Source of the DNA: GCA-2725625 sp964574215
Lineage (GTDB): Bacteria > Pseudomonadota > Alphaproteobacteria > Rhodospirillales > UBA2165
Length of the DNA: 64,000 nt
Direction: 5' to 3'
NCBI GenBank assembly: GCA_964574215.1
Contig: CAZNLR010000014.1
Coordinates: 1-64,000, forward strand
Made by a program: the position numbers and the translations under genes. The notes below the pieces were generated by a model, which was given only the letters and a program-made list of their open reading frames with translations, did not search any database and was not told the origin of the DNA. Positions 26,042-35,350 of the stretch are shown here, one piece after another. Within the stretch, counting starts at the first letter, position 1, and the number at the start of each line of letters is the position of its first letter.

Positions 26042-26971
26042 TTAACATTTACTTTTACTGAGCATTGTCTCCTTGTGTTTAATCAAATTGACGAGAGTCT
26101 CATTGACTGGTGCGGTAAGGTCGGATTTCATTGCTTCGCGTGGAATTGCGCCGTTTATATAATCTATTTCACTTTTGCGGCCGGCTTCATGATCCAAAAG
26201 CACCGACGGTTTGGCGTTAAACACGCGTCTCCCGAACGCCTGGATATGCCCGATAGGATCATCAACGGAAATTGCGATACCTCGGGCACGCGCCACGGTC
26301 CAGGCTTCTGTTGCCGCGGTCCGGCTGACCGGCCCCACTTCTTCGCTTTCCATCACTTCGCCCACGGTTAGATTGGTCAATGCGCAGGGTGCGCTGTAGG
26401 CAACATTGCAGATCAGTTTATCCCATTGCATGGCAATGACGTTATCAACGGCCTCGGCATGAAAACCCGCGTCGAGCCAGACTTTCGCCACCTGGTCAAC
26501 AATTTCATTATTAAGTGAATTGAAGGGGCCCAATTTTATCGCTTCCATCCCATTGTGATGGGCATGTCCAGGTCCTTTCAGAGAGGCGCCGAAAGCCGCT
26601 GCAATGCCGACAATAAGGCGTTCCTCTCCGACGGCGTCGGCCACTAGATCGGCCGCACCAAGACCGTTTTGAATGGTCAGTACGATGGTATTTTCAGATA
26701 AAAATGGCGCACTGGATGCAGCGGCAGTTGCCGCTTGAGCTGATTTCACGGCAATTATCAGCAGGTCCACGGGATCCCCTTTCGGCTCAAACAGCGCCTG
26801 TATGTTGACTGTTCGGTCACCACTCGCCCCTTCAACGCGTAATCCATCGACATTTATTTTTTCGATATGCTCGCGCCAAGTGTCAACGACGATGACGTCA
26901 TTTCCAGCATCCGCCAGTAAGCCGGCATAAACAGACCCCATGGCTCCACAACCAACTATCCCAATTCGCAT
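26042..26971 (-). CDS. 2-dehydropantoate 2-reductase family (ApbA/PanE-like)
   Basis: A 309-residue NADP-dependent reductase. The Rossmann motif RIGIVGCGAMGSVYAGLLADAG stands at the N-terminus (residues 2-23), followed by the family segments LIIAVKSAQ, TIQNGLGAADLV and QWDKLICNVAYSAPCALT with the catalytic lysine. I start at ATG 26971, where the homology begins, and discard a 44-codon upstream extension. PanE makes pantoate, but many paralogs act on other 2-oxo acids. Its place next to a tartrate-dehydratase-like gene makes a catabolic substrate more likely. Confidence 0.83.
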   Translation of the reverse strand: MRIGIVGCGAMGSVYAGLLADAGNDVIVVDTWREHIEKINVDGLRVEGASGDRTVNIQALFEPKGDPVDLLIIAVKSAQAATAAASSAPFLSENTIVLTIQNGLGAADLVADAVGEERLIVGIAAAFGASLKGPGHAHHNGMEAIKLGPFNSLNNEIVDQVAKVWLDAGFHAEAVDNVIAMQWDKLICNVAYSAPCALTNLTVGEVMESEEVGPVSRTAATEAWTVARARGIAISVDDPIGHIQAFGRRVFNAKPSVLLDHEAGRKSEIDYINGAIPREAMKSDLTAPVNETLVNLIKHKETMLSKSKC

Positions 26972-27000
26972 CCTATGTTTCCCTCTAAATTGATATCCAT

Positions 27001-28167
27001 TTAGTCCGCTAAAGCTGCTAAATGGGGCGCCAGTTCCACTTTTTGTTCTAAGCCAAAACCCGGGGCATCGCTCGGTGAAACGTGACCATTTGATATTTTG
27101 CACTGTGGCGGATAACCGCCAAATGGTTGGAACACCCCCGGATAGGCCTCACAGCCGCCGAGTTCCAGGCCGGTGACAATATGCAAATTTATGAGATGGC
27201 CCCCGTGGGGATGAGCTTGCCCGCGTTCGTGGCCATTAACTTCTAGCACCTCGATCATTTTACCATATTCGGTTAATCCATAGCTCAACCCGGCATCCAT
27301 TTGGAAAATATCCAGCCCCGGACGCATGCCGCCATATCGAACGAGGTTTGCGGTATCCACCACGCTGAAGAGGTTTTCACCGGTCGCGATGCAGCCGCTA
27401 TAGTGCTTCGACAATTCAGCATTCAACCCGTAATCGAGAGGATCACCGAATTCCTCATACCAACGTAAATTCAACGATTCAAATTCTGTGGCGTAGGATT
27501 TTGCCGTCGCAAGATCAAAACGCCCATTGGCATCAACAGCTAGATTTTTTCCCTCATCCAGAACGTTCAAAGCTGCTTCTATCCGGGTCATATCTTCGGC
27601 TAATGAAAACCCGCCAATTTTCATTTTGCAGGCGGTAAACCCGAGATCAAGATACCCCTTAATCTCATCGGTGAGCGCATGGGCCGCGGCGTCAGGATAA
27701 TAGTAGCCGCCGGCGGCGTAGACGGGAACGGGTTCGGTTTTTGGCGAACGGTTAAAGGCTCGAGCGATTGTTGCATAAGCCGGTTCGTCCCGAAGTTTGG
27801 CATTAAGGTCCCATATAGCGAGTTCTAGCGCCGCCACTGCCGATGCCCGGTCCCCGTGACCACCAGGCTTTTCGTTTCGCATGGCGAAGTCAGCGATTCT
27901 AGCCGGATCGAATTGTTGACCGGAAGATTCGAGAATTGCTTCACACGGGGCAGCAAGAACGCGTGGAATCATTCGATCTTGAAGAATACCCGATTGAGCG
28001 AAACGCCCGATAGAATTGAAAGCAAAACCAATGACTGGTTTGCCGTTTCTCAGGACGTCCGTTTCGACGGCAACAAGAGAGACCGTGTGTTCGTCAAAAC
28101 TTATGACGGCATTTGATATACTGCCGCTTAGCTTTACCGATAATTCCTTTATATTTTTGATCTGCAA
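27001..28167 (-). CDS. Enolase-superfamily dehydratase, D(-)-tartrate dehydratase-like
   Basis: A 388-residue mandelate-racemase-subgroup enzyme that closely follows the Bradyrhizobium D-tartrate dehydratase as I recall it: NEKPGGHG (Lys100), YAAGGYYYPD, CKMKIGG (Lys181, Lys183), VDANGRF (Asp212), RWYEEFGDPLDYG (Glu238/239), ATGENLF (Glu264), RYGGMRP and HPHGGH (His321). These match the general bases, the metal ligands and the acid lysine and histidine of TarD. It starts with TTG at 28167. It precedes the PanE-like gene by 29 bases. D-tartrate or a close sugar diacid is the likely substrate, by homology only. Confidence 0.85.
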   Translation of the reverse strand: MQIKNIKELSVKLSGSISNAVISFDEHTVSLVAVETDVLRNGKPVIGFAFNSIGRFAQSGILQDRMIPRVLAAPCEAILESSGQQFDPARIADFAMRNEKPGGHGDRASAVAALELAIWDLNAKLRDEPAYATIARAFNRSPKTEPVPVYAAGGYYYPDAAAHALTDEIKGYLDLGFTACKMKIGGFSLAEDMTRIEAALNVLDEGKNLAVDANGRFDLATAKSYATEFESLNLRWYEEFGDPLDYGLNAELSKHYSGCIATGENLFSVVDTANLVRYGGMRPGLDIFQMDAGLSYGLTEYGKMIEVLEVNGHERGQAHPHGGHLINLHIVTGLELGGCEAYPGVFQPFGGYPPQCKISNGHVSPSDAPGFGLEQKVELAPHLAALAD

Positions 28168-28235
28168 AGACTATCGAGCCCCCCTGCTTTACACGACCAT
28201 GACCAACTGAGCGAACGAGCAGACGTAAGGTTTAG

Positions 28236-28769
28236 CTAGCTTTTTGCATTTTTATGCACCCAATCGGCATGATTCGGTGCTTTCTTAGTTGCCGTCCATT
28301 CTTCCAGCATCGGCTTTGCCGCGTCCGCCAAATCTTTAGCCATTTTATCAGTCGTCGTGTCGACAAGGAATTCTAAACGGTGTCCGTTGGGATCGAAGAA
28401 GTAGATTGATTGGCAAATCGTATGATCTGTGGGACCCAAATATTCGATGCCGTTGGCTTCAAGGTGGGCCTTCTTTTTGTTAAGCGTTTCCATATCGCCG
28501 ACATTTAATGCGATATGCTGAACCCATTCCGGCGTGTTTTCGTCGCGGCCCATGGGCGCTTCGCCCGGTAGTTCGAAAAACGCCAAAAAACTGCCGTCAC
28601 CAAGCTGAAAAAAGATATGCATATAGGGTTCGTCGGCCCCGGTGGTCGGTTGTTTGTCTTCTGCAACGGCCATGGTGTAGGGGAGACCGACGATGTTGTT
28701 GTAAAAGTCCGCAGTTTCTTTTGCATCCTTGCATCTATAGGCAACGTGATGAAACGATTTTACGTCCAT
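28236..28769 (-). CDS. VOC-family (glyoxalase/dioxygenase-fold) protein
   Basis: A 177-residue vicinal-oxygen-chelate protein. It has paired beta-alpha-beta-beta-beta modules beginning KSFHHVAYRCKDAKETADFYNNIVGL with a His metal ligand. Further candidate ligands are WVQHIALNV and the closing DPNGHRLEFLV (Glu). The reaction is unknown. AAGGA precedes ATG. It lies 68 bases upstream of the tartrate-dehydratase-like gene on the same strand, so the three genes 26042-28769 probably form one catabolic operon. Confidence 0.85.
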   Translation of the reverse strand: MDVKSFHHVAYRCKDAKETADFYNNIVGLPYTMAVAEDKQPTTGADEPYMHIFFQLGDGSFLAFFELPGEAPMGRDENTPEWVQHIALNVGDMETLNKKKAHLEANGIEYLGPTDHTICQSIYFFDPNGHRLEFLVDTTTDKMAKDLADAAKPMLEEWTATKKAPNHADWVHKNAKS

Positions 28770-28836
28770 TGAGAAATCCTTTTTTTTCGTTTCGGTTTCT
28801 GCGTCACGAATATCTTAGGCCGGTACAATAGACGAT

Positions 28837-28898
28837 CTTCTTACATATTAATAATGATTTTAATAATGAATAGAGATCACATAATTCAATGTAAGAAG
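28837..28898. promoter_or_regulatory. Perfect 10-bp inverted repeat with 42-bp spacer
   Basis: CTTCTTACAT at 28837-28846 and ATGTAAGAAG at 28889-28898 are exact reverse complements. They enclose AT-rich DNA with two direct TTAATAATGA copies 12 bp apart. The sites lie 68-129 bp upstream of the VOC start, a suitable place for a pair of repressor half-sites. A hairpin or decayed small element is the alternative. Confidence 0.4.
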
Positions 28899-29105
28899 TA
28901 ATATCAAAAATATTGACTGCAATATGTTGCCGCGCCATTGCCCTGCAGGATGACCCGCCATATCAGCAGCAAAAATAGCAGCAAGTCTGCGTTGAATAAC
29001 CCGATCCGCCATGTTCTTCCTCAGGCGATATTCTTTACAATCGTTCTAGAGGAAGTTGGTCTGATGACATGACCGCTAATGGCTTGCATCGGCTACGGAG
29101 ATAGT

Positions 29106-29130
29106 GTCCGCTTTCGGTCTTAAAGCAGAC
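29106..29130. repeat. Palindromic repeat element, copy 2
   Basis: GTCCGCTTT and AAAGCAGAC pair with one G-T wobble around a 7-base loop. The same core is found in copy 1 at 26001-26024, so the pair brackets the VOC, tartrate-dehydratase-like and PanE-like genes. Confidence 0.6.
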
Positions 29131-29219
29131 TTTTTAAGGTGTACCGAAATCACTGATTTTCCGTACAGGCAACACCAGGGGACACGTAACAAATCCATGC
29201 CCCCTTCCCCAATCACCGA

Positions 29220-32200
29220 CTACGCCGCGGCTTCGCCTTCGTCTTCCTCGTCGCCCGACGGTTCGACGATCTCAACCGGTTTGGCGCGGCTGGGGCGTTG
29301 ACCGCTCATGTCGAGGCAGCGGTCGATCCATTGTGAGGTCAGTTTTTCCTGCACCGAGTTTTGGCGCAGGCGGGCGCCTAAGAGGGCGAAGTTGACCTGT
29401 TCCAGGGGCTGATCCTGGTTGAAGCACGAGAACACCAAAGTCTGCTCGCCGGTTTCCTGGTTGACATGGGTCTGGACGCACTGGGCGCAGATTTCCTTCA
29501 TCATGCACTGCATGGGCGAGTTGATGCTGGCGATGGCCTGGAAACATTCCTTGATGTGGGGCAGCAATTCATTACGGAGCGCATTGGCCACCGCCCCCAT
29601 CATGCCGTGAGAACCGATCACCACCGCCCGGTCCACCTCCTTCATGGGAATGGCCGCGTCGCCCAGATTGCCTTCGGCGTAGTTGACCATGGCCTCGATG
29701 ATGTTGCCGACATAGGTCTTGTCCTGTGGCCGGTCGGGCGCGAAACCCGGGGATTCGTCGCAGCACCAGATGATGACGTCCGCCGCCGCCTCGATCTCCG
29801 AGACCTTGTAGCGGTCTGCCACCGTCTTGTAACCGGCGAAATAAAGCACCTTGCTGCCCGCCGCCCTGAGAGCCTGGCCGATGGAAAACAACACGGCATT
29901 GCCGAGGCCGCCGCCCGCCAGCAATACGGTCTCCCCTTCGGGAATTTCGGTGGGCGAGCCGGTCGGGCCCATGAGCACAATTGGCTCGCCCGGCTGAAGA
30001 TGAGCGCACAGGTCCGATGAGCCTCCCATCTCCAATACGATCATTGAAACCAATCCTTCGTCCCGGTCAACCCAGGCGCCGGTGAGGGCCAGCCCTTCCA
30101 TGGCCAGGCGGGTGCCGTCCACCATGGGGGCCAGGGTTTCGAAATTCTGCAAACGGTAGAACTGGCCCGGCTGGAACCGGCGAGCCGCCTGAGGCGCCCG
30201 CACGATCACTTCGACAATGGTGTCGTTGAGCCGTTCAACCTTGTGGACCACGGCCCGTAATTCGCTGTTGAGCGCGGCGATGAAGGTCTTGTCGTCGTCA
30301 CTGTTCACCGGCGTTTTGTCGGCCAGCAGTTGGCTGATCACCGGATAGCCCTGCAAGGCGCTGGCCATGGCGCCGACCACGTTGCCGGCATAGGACGGAT
30401 GCAGATCGCCGAAGAAGCTGACNNNNNNNNNNNNGGGCCATGACGTGGACGTCCTCCGGTTTTTTGACCCGCTCAGGTTCCACAGTTTTGCCCTCCAGAT
30501 CGTAGGCCTGGAAATAGCGGCCATCCAGTTCAAACCGCTTTTCGTCTTCCCGCGCCAGCACCGTATTGGGCTGGGTGCCGGCGGCGATCAGCACCGCACG
30601 GGCGGGCAGTTTTTCGACATTGTCCAAGGTCAGCCAGGAGCCGTCCCTGGTCAGCCGTTGCTTGTTGAGGGTCAGATGACTGACATGTCCGAATTTGTCT
30701 ACCAGTACGGTAATGGGCGACAAACATTCAGAGATGGAGATGCCTTCCTCCAACGCTTTTTCCACTTCTTCATGGTTGAGGGTATAGCTGGGGCTGTCGA
30801 TCAAGCGCTTGCGGTACGCCACCGTGACGCCGCCCCATTTATTCAAAAGCTCCAGAATGCGGGGATCACGTTCCTCCATCTCGGCGACGGCGCGTTCGGC
30901 CCGGATGGCTTTGGCGTGAGAAATAAACTCATCGGCGATCAATTCTTCCTCTTCATCCCAGAGGCTGCGCACCTGATCCTCGCCCCGTTCCTGGACCAGG
31001 GTCTCATAGCGGGTCAGAAATTTCTCCACCTGCACCGGATAGTAGGCCAGGGCTTCGGTCGCCGTATCGATGGCGGTCAGGCCGCCGCCGATCACCACCG
31101 CCGGCAGGCGCAATTGCATGTTGGCGATTGAATTGGTCTTGGCGGCGCCCGTCAGTTGCAGCGCCATCAGAAAATCCGAGGCCGCGCGCACACCCCGCAC
31201 CAGACCGCGGGGAATGGGAATCATGGTCGGCCGGCCGGCACCGACCGCCAGGGCCACATGATCGAAACCTTTTTCAAAGGCGTTATCGACGCTTAGCGTG
31301 CCGCCGAACCGCACAGCGCCATACATGGCGAACTGCCGCCGCCGCGACACCAGCAAACGGATCATTTTGAGGAAGTTCTTATCCCAGCGTACCGTGATGC
31401 CGTATTCGGCGACACCGCCGAAACCGGCCATAACGCGGTCATCCAGGGATTCCAATAATTCCTGAACGTCTTTGACAGGTTCAAAAGGTACGCGTCCGCC
31501 CTGCTCATCGACCCCGGAAAGGTTGCTGGGCAGATGCTCCATCTTGAGACCGTCGATACCCACCACGGTATGGCCGTCGTTCATCAGATGATGGGCCAAG
31601 GTGTAGCCCGCCGGACCCATGCCGGCGACCAGCACCCGCTTGCCCGTTCGGGGCAATGGCAAGGGCCGTGCCAGATTAAGTGGATTCCAGCGGGACAGCA
31701 GGCTGTAGACCTCGAAACCATAAGGAAGCTTGAGGATGTCTTTGAGAATACGGGTTTCGATTTCAGGAATCTCCACCGGGTCCTGTTTCTGGTAGACGCA
31801 GGATTTCATACAGTCATTGCAGATACGGTGGCCCGTTCCGGCGGTCATGGGATTTTCGACCACCAAAGCCGCCAGGGCGCCGATGGCGTTTCCCTGTATC
31901 TTGAGGTAATTCATTTCCGAAACACGCACGCCCAGGGGGCAGCCGGCGAGGGTCACACCGAAGGGACTACTGGCGAAGGGTGAATTCTCCTCCCCACCTT
32001 TGTTCGGGGCTTTTTCCCGAAGGCCCTTGGCGCAGGAATCCTTCCCCTGATTGTGGCAGAAGATGCAGTAATGGGCCTCGGAAAGCGCCCCCGTCAGATC
32101 CTTGCCGTGATCGGTCAGCTTGAAACCTTCGCGGCGGTGCAGGCGACTATCAGGTAATTTGTGAACGGCGTAATCGGAAGTTCGATCGGTCGTCGCTGGC

Positions 32201-32799
32201 ACCAATCGTTCGAAATCCAATTTACCCGGCATTTTGAACAGATGGCCGTCAGCGTGTTTTTCACGGCCTTCCGGCGTCCGGAGCGCCCATCCTACATAGT
32301 TGGTGGCGACCTCCAGGGCTTCGGCGTTGGCTTCCGGGTCCTCCAACCATTCCGAAACCTTTTCGACGAAGACAACTTCATCTTTCGTTTCCAGATACGC
32401 ATGGTGGAAAAGCTCTCGCAGTTTTGAGGAAAGTTCCTCGCCATCGAATTGAGCGGCGGCTTCGGCATTTACCGCCTTAAAGGCTTTGCGCTGAACGAAG
32501 GTGCGCTTGAAATCGAAAAAGGTTTTGAGGTCGTGATGGCAATCGTTGAGTTCGGTCAGTTCACTTTCAATACCGAACAACTTGGCCAGAAAATTTTCCA
32601 CGTGGGGGCCGGCATCAATGAGGATTTGTGATTCATCTTTGGCCTCGGGTTTTTCCTTGCGGCCTTCTTCCAGCCGGTCCGCCAATTCGCCGTCCTGCTC
32701 CTTCAAAAAGACGAGAAATGCGGCATCGACTTTGGTCAACCCTTCCAATTCGTATAGATCGCCAAATTCCAGACCAAAACCAAGTTCCAACTCGGACAT
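29220..32799 (-). CDS. Giant fused flavoprotein: GltD/NfnB-like plus NfnA/PyrK-like modules (interrupted by assembly gap)
   Basis: Two frames meet at the N-run 30423-30434 and read as one protein of about 1,190 residues. After an acidic N-terminal helical region come two Fe-S-type cysteine clusters (CIFCHNQGKDSC, GCPLG, CNDCMKSC) and a GltD/NfnB-like domain with FAD loop VLVAGMGPAGYTLAHHL and NAD(P) region VVIGGGLTAIDTA. After the gap follows a ferredoxin-reductase-like domain (RRFQPGQFYRL, VLLAGGGLGNAVLFSIG) with CMMKEICAQC and a later Cys, as in PyrK/NfnA 2Fe-2S parts. I chose ATG 32799 behind GAGG. NAD(P)H-linked electron transfer is likely; bifurcation is speculative. Confidence 0.82.
30423..30434. 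other. Assembly gap (12 N)
   Basis: Twelve undetermined bases lie inside the fused flavoprotein gene. The upstream and downstream coding frames differ by one base, so the true gap length is not 12, or bases are wrong at its edges. Confidence 0.97.
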
Positions 32800-32962
32800 C
32801 TCTCGCACCTCATTTGCAAATCAACACAGCCGATGCGTTCCGGCCTAATGGCACAGTTACGCGCACCCTCTTCCCCGAGGTTACTGACAGTTCGCAATAG
32901 ATGGCGATTGGGGCCAAAGACTTTACGATGAAGACTTAATGCTGGCTGCCGCCTATCGTTAT

Positions 32963-32982
32963 CGGAATAATATTTTATTCCG
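32963..32982. promoter_or_regulatory. Perfect AT-rich palindrome, operator candidate
   Basis: CGGAATAA and TTATTCCG pair perfectly around TATT, and another CGGAATA half-site follows at about 32997. It lies about 165 bp upstream of the fused flavoprotein start, in a 260-bp spacer. It could bind a dimeric regulator; the protein is unknown. Confidence 0.45.
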
Positions 32983-33066
32983 CATTTTTAATTGTTCGGA
33001 ATACTAACAGTCTGCCTTTTCAAAATCAAGGTTATCAGGTACCGAAATACTGTTATATGACGTTAC

Positions 33067-33549
33067 CTAACTGCTACCCGGGGAACCGCGCTTGTTTAGA
33101 TAAGCGTTGATCGCCTCTTCCAGTTCTTTCCGCTGCTTACAGGTATTGCCGCAGATTTGTTCCAGGCGCGTTAAATTCTGCCGGGCTGAGTTGAGGTCGT
33201 TCAGCGTCAGATACATTTCGCCCTGATACTCCAACGCCGAAATATGCTTGGGATCGATGTCGAGGGCCTTCTCGTAGGATGTAGCCGCCAATTGCAGGCG
33301 GCCGGTCTTTCGATAGGCGAAGCCCAAATAGTTATGGGCGTCGGCATTATCCGGTTCCTCGGCGACAACTATTTTCATCAAGGCGATGGCCTGATCGAAT
33401 TTACCGCCGTAAATGGCAACCCGGCCATCATTAAATTCCTTTTCGACCGAAATTCCAGGTTCATCCACCGGATCGCCATCGGCGAACACGGGTGTACCCA
33501 ACATGGACAACAGCCCCCCAATCGCAATCAGCATAAAAATGATTTTCAT
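33067..33549 (-). CDS. Exported TPR-repeat protein
   Basis: A 160-residue protein with a signal peptide (residues 1-23, ending PVFA) and about three tetratricopeptide repeats (VAIYGGKFDQAIALM, NYLGFAYRKTGRLQLAA, EYQGEMYLTLNDLNSA). Two cysteines, CGNTC, near residue 135 could form a disulfide in the periplasm. A GGAAGG ribosome site precedes ATG. It probably acts as a protein-protein scaffold in the periplasm; no partner can be named. Confidence 0.82.
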   Translation of the reverse strand: MKIIFMLIAIGGLLSMLGTPVFADGDPVDEPGISVEKEFNDGRVAIYGGKFDQAIALMKIVVAEEPDNADAHNYLGFAYRKTGRLQLAATSYEKALDIDPKHISALEYQGEMYLTLNDLNSARQNLTRLEQICGNTCKQRKELEEAINAYLNKRGSPGSS

Positions 33550-33683
33550 GGCGCACCTTCCCAGTTTAGCAACGCCATTCTACAGCTTTTTGATCCGTTC
33601 GTGCGCGGCTTTCACGCGATAGTGACCGGCAAAATTGACGATAAAATTATTGTCACGCAACTCCCAGCGTTTACATTCAAAAG

Positions 33684-35341
33684 ATGAGAAAAATCTTTCC
33701 CCTGTTCCTCGTTCTCGCCGCCTTGGTCGTTGCCAGACCCGTCACGGCGAAAGACACACTGACCATCGGCATCACCCAGTTCCGTCGACCTTTCATCCCA
33801 ATATCGATTCCATGCTGGCCAAGACCTATATCCTGTCGGCCACCCGCCGCCCCTTTACCGTGCACGACCCCGACTGGCGACTGATTTGTATGTTGTGCGA
33901 GGTGCTCCCGACCATTGAAAACGGTCTGGCCAAGCCGGAACAAACACCGGACGGTAAAAAGGGCATCGCGGTCACCTATAAAATCAGGGCCGACGCCAAC
34001 TGGGGAGACAGTGTTCCCGTTACCACCAAGGATGTTTTGTTCACCTGGAAGGTGGGCCGCCATCCCAAAAGCGGCGTGAGCGGTCTGGAATTCTATCGCC
34101 GGGTATACAAGGTCGATGTCATCGATGACAAAACGTTCACGCTCCACTACGACAAGCTGTTTTTCGATTACAACTCGATCGGCGGCTTCGAAGTGACACC
34201 CGCCCACCTGGATGAAAAAATCTTCGACACGGCGCCGGAGGAATATAAAAACCGTACCACCTTCGATACCAACACGGCCAACAAGGGGCTTTATTTCGGC
34301 CCGTATCGGATCAGCGACGTTAAATCGGGATCACATGTCGTGCTGGTTCCCAATGAAACCTGGTGGGGCAGGAAGCCCTTCTTCAAGCGTGTCGTCATCC
34401 GGGTGATTGAAAACACCGCCGCCTTGGAGGCCAATCTACTGTCGGGCGCCATCGACATGATTTCGGGCGATCTCGGCATCACCATCGATCAGGCGCTGGC
34501 TTTCGAAAGTCGCCATGGCAGGAAATTCAATATCCGCTACAAGTCGGGCCTGATTTACGAACATCTCGACCTCAATCTCGACAATCCCATTCTCAAGGAC
34601 CAACGGGTACGCGAGGCCCTCATCAGGGGCATCGACCGGAAGGCGATTTCGAGCCAGTTGTTTCAGAACAAGCAACCGGTGGCCCATACCAACATCAACC
34701 CATTGGACTGGATACATTGGGATGCCGTGCCGCAGTACAAGTACGACCCAAAAGGCGCGGCCAAACTGCTGGATGATGCAGGCTGGTCGGCAAAAAGGCG
34801 TGGCATCCGCCACAACGCCAAGGGTGAAAAACTGTCTTTCGAACTGATGACCACCGCCGGCAACCGGACACGGGAACTGGTGGAGCAGGTCCTGCAAAGT
34901 CAGTGGAAAAAGCTGGGTGTCAATATCCGTATCCGCAACCAACCGGCCAGAGTATTTTTCGGCGATACCGTGACCCACCGTAAATTCACGTCCCTCGCCA
35001 TGTTCGCCTGGATCAGCGCGCCCGAAAGTGTGCCGCGCTCGACCCTGCATTCAAACCATATTCCATCAGCCGCCAACAATTGGGGCGGGCAGAACTATAC
35101 CGGGTTCAAAAACGCCGAAATGGACAAGCTGATCGAAACCATCGAGGTCGAACTGGACCGCAACAAGCGCGCCGAACTATGGCGGCGGTTTCAGGAAATT
35201 TACGCCAAGGAATTGCCGGTCATTCCCCTCTATTTCCGCGCCAACGCCTACATCATGCCCAAATGGCTGACCGGCGTGACCCCCACCGGCCATCTCGGCA
35301 CGACGACGCTGTGGATCGAGAACTGGGGTGAGCGGAAATAA
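33684..35341 (+). pseudogene. Family 5 peptide-type solute-binding protein with a one-base frameshift
   Basis: A DppA/OppA-like periplasmic binding protein of about 550 residues. ATG 33684 opens a signal peptide (MRKIFPLFLVLAALVVA, cleavage after PVTA) and the mature start KDTLTIGITQF. Near 33782-33783 the frame must shift by one base to continue as PSTFHPNIDSML and on to the C-terminal WIENWGERK. Adding one C to the local TTCC run restores a normal protein. The rest is intact (KDVLFTWKVG, RVREALIRGIDRKAI, PVIPLYFRANAYIMPKWL). It is either a very recent pseudogene or a sequencing error. Its likely partners are the ABC genes at 40438-44951. Confidence 0.8.
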
Positions 35342-35350
35342 ATTGCCGGT

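Larger units (their letters stand above)
28770..29219. other. AT-rich intergenic region with repeats, no supported gene
   Basis: About 450 bases between the VOC gene start and the 3' end of the large flavoprotein gene. It holds a long-spaced inverted repeat, tandem TTAATAATGA words at 28848 and 28860, and copy 2 of the palindromic repeat. The promoter of the VOC-led operon should be here. Confidence 0.6.

Noticed and set aside
29104..29301. Short frame starting MSAFGLKADF
   Set aside because: Its start lies on the palindromic repeat at 29106; frames of this type arise from that repeat and the rest overlaps the flavoprotein gene.
33635..33780. Alternative N-terminus of the solute-binding protein in the downstream frame
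   Set aside because: The sequence is basic and unlike a signal peptide, whereas the other frame encodes a clear one; a frameshift explains both.
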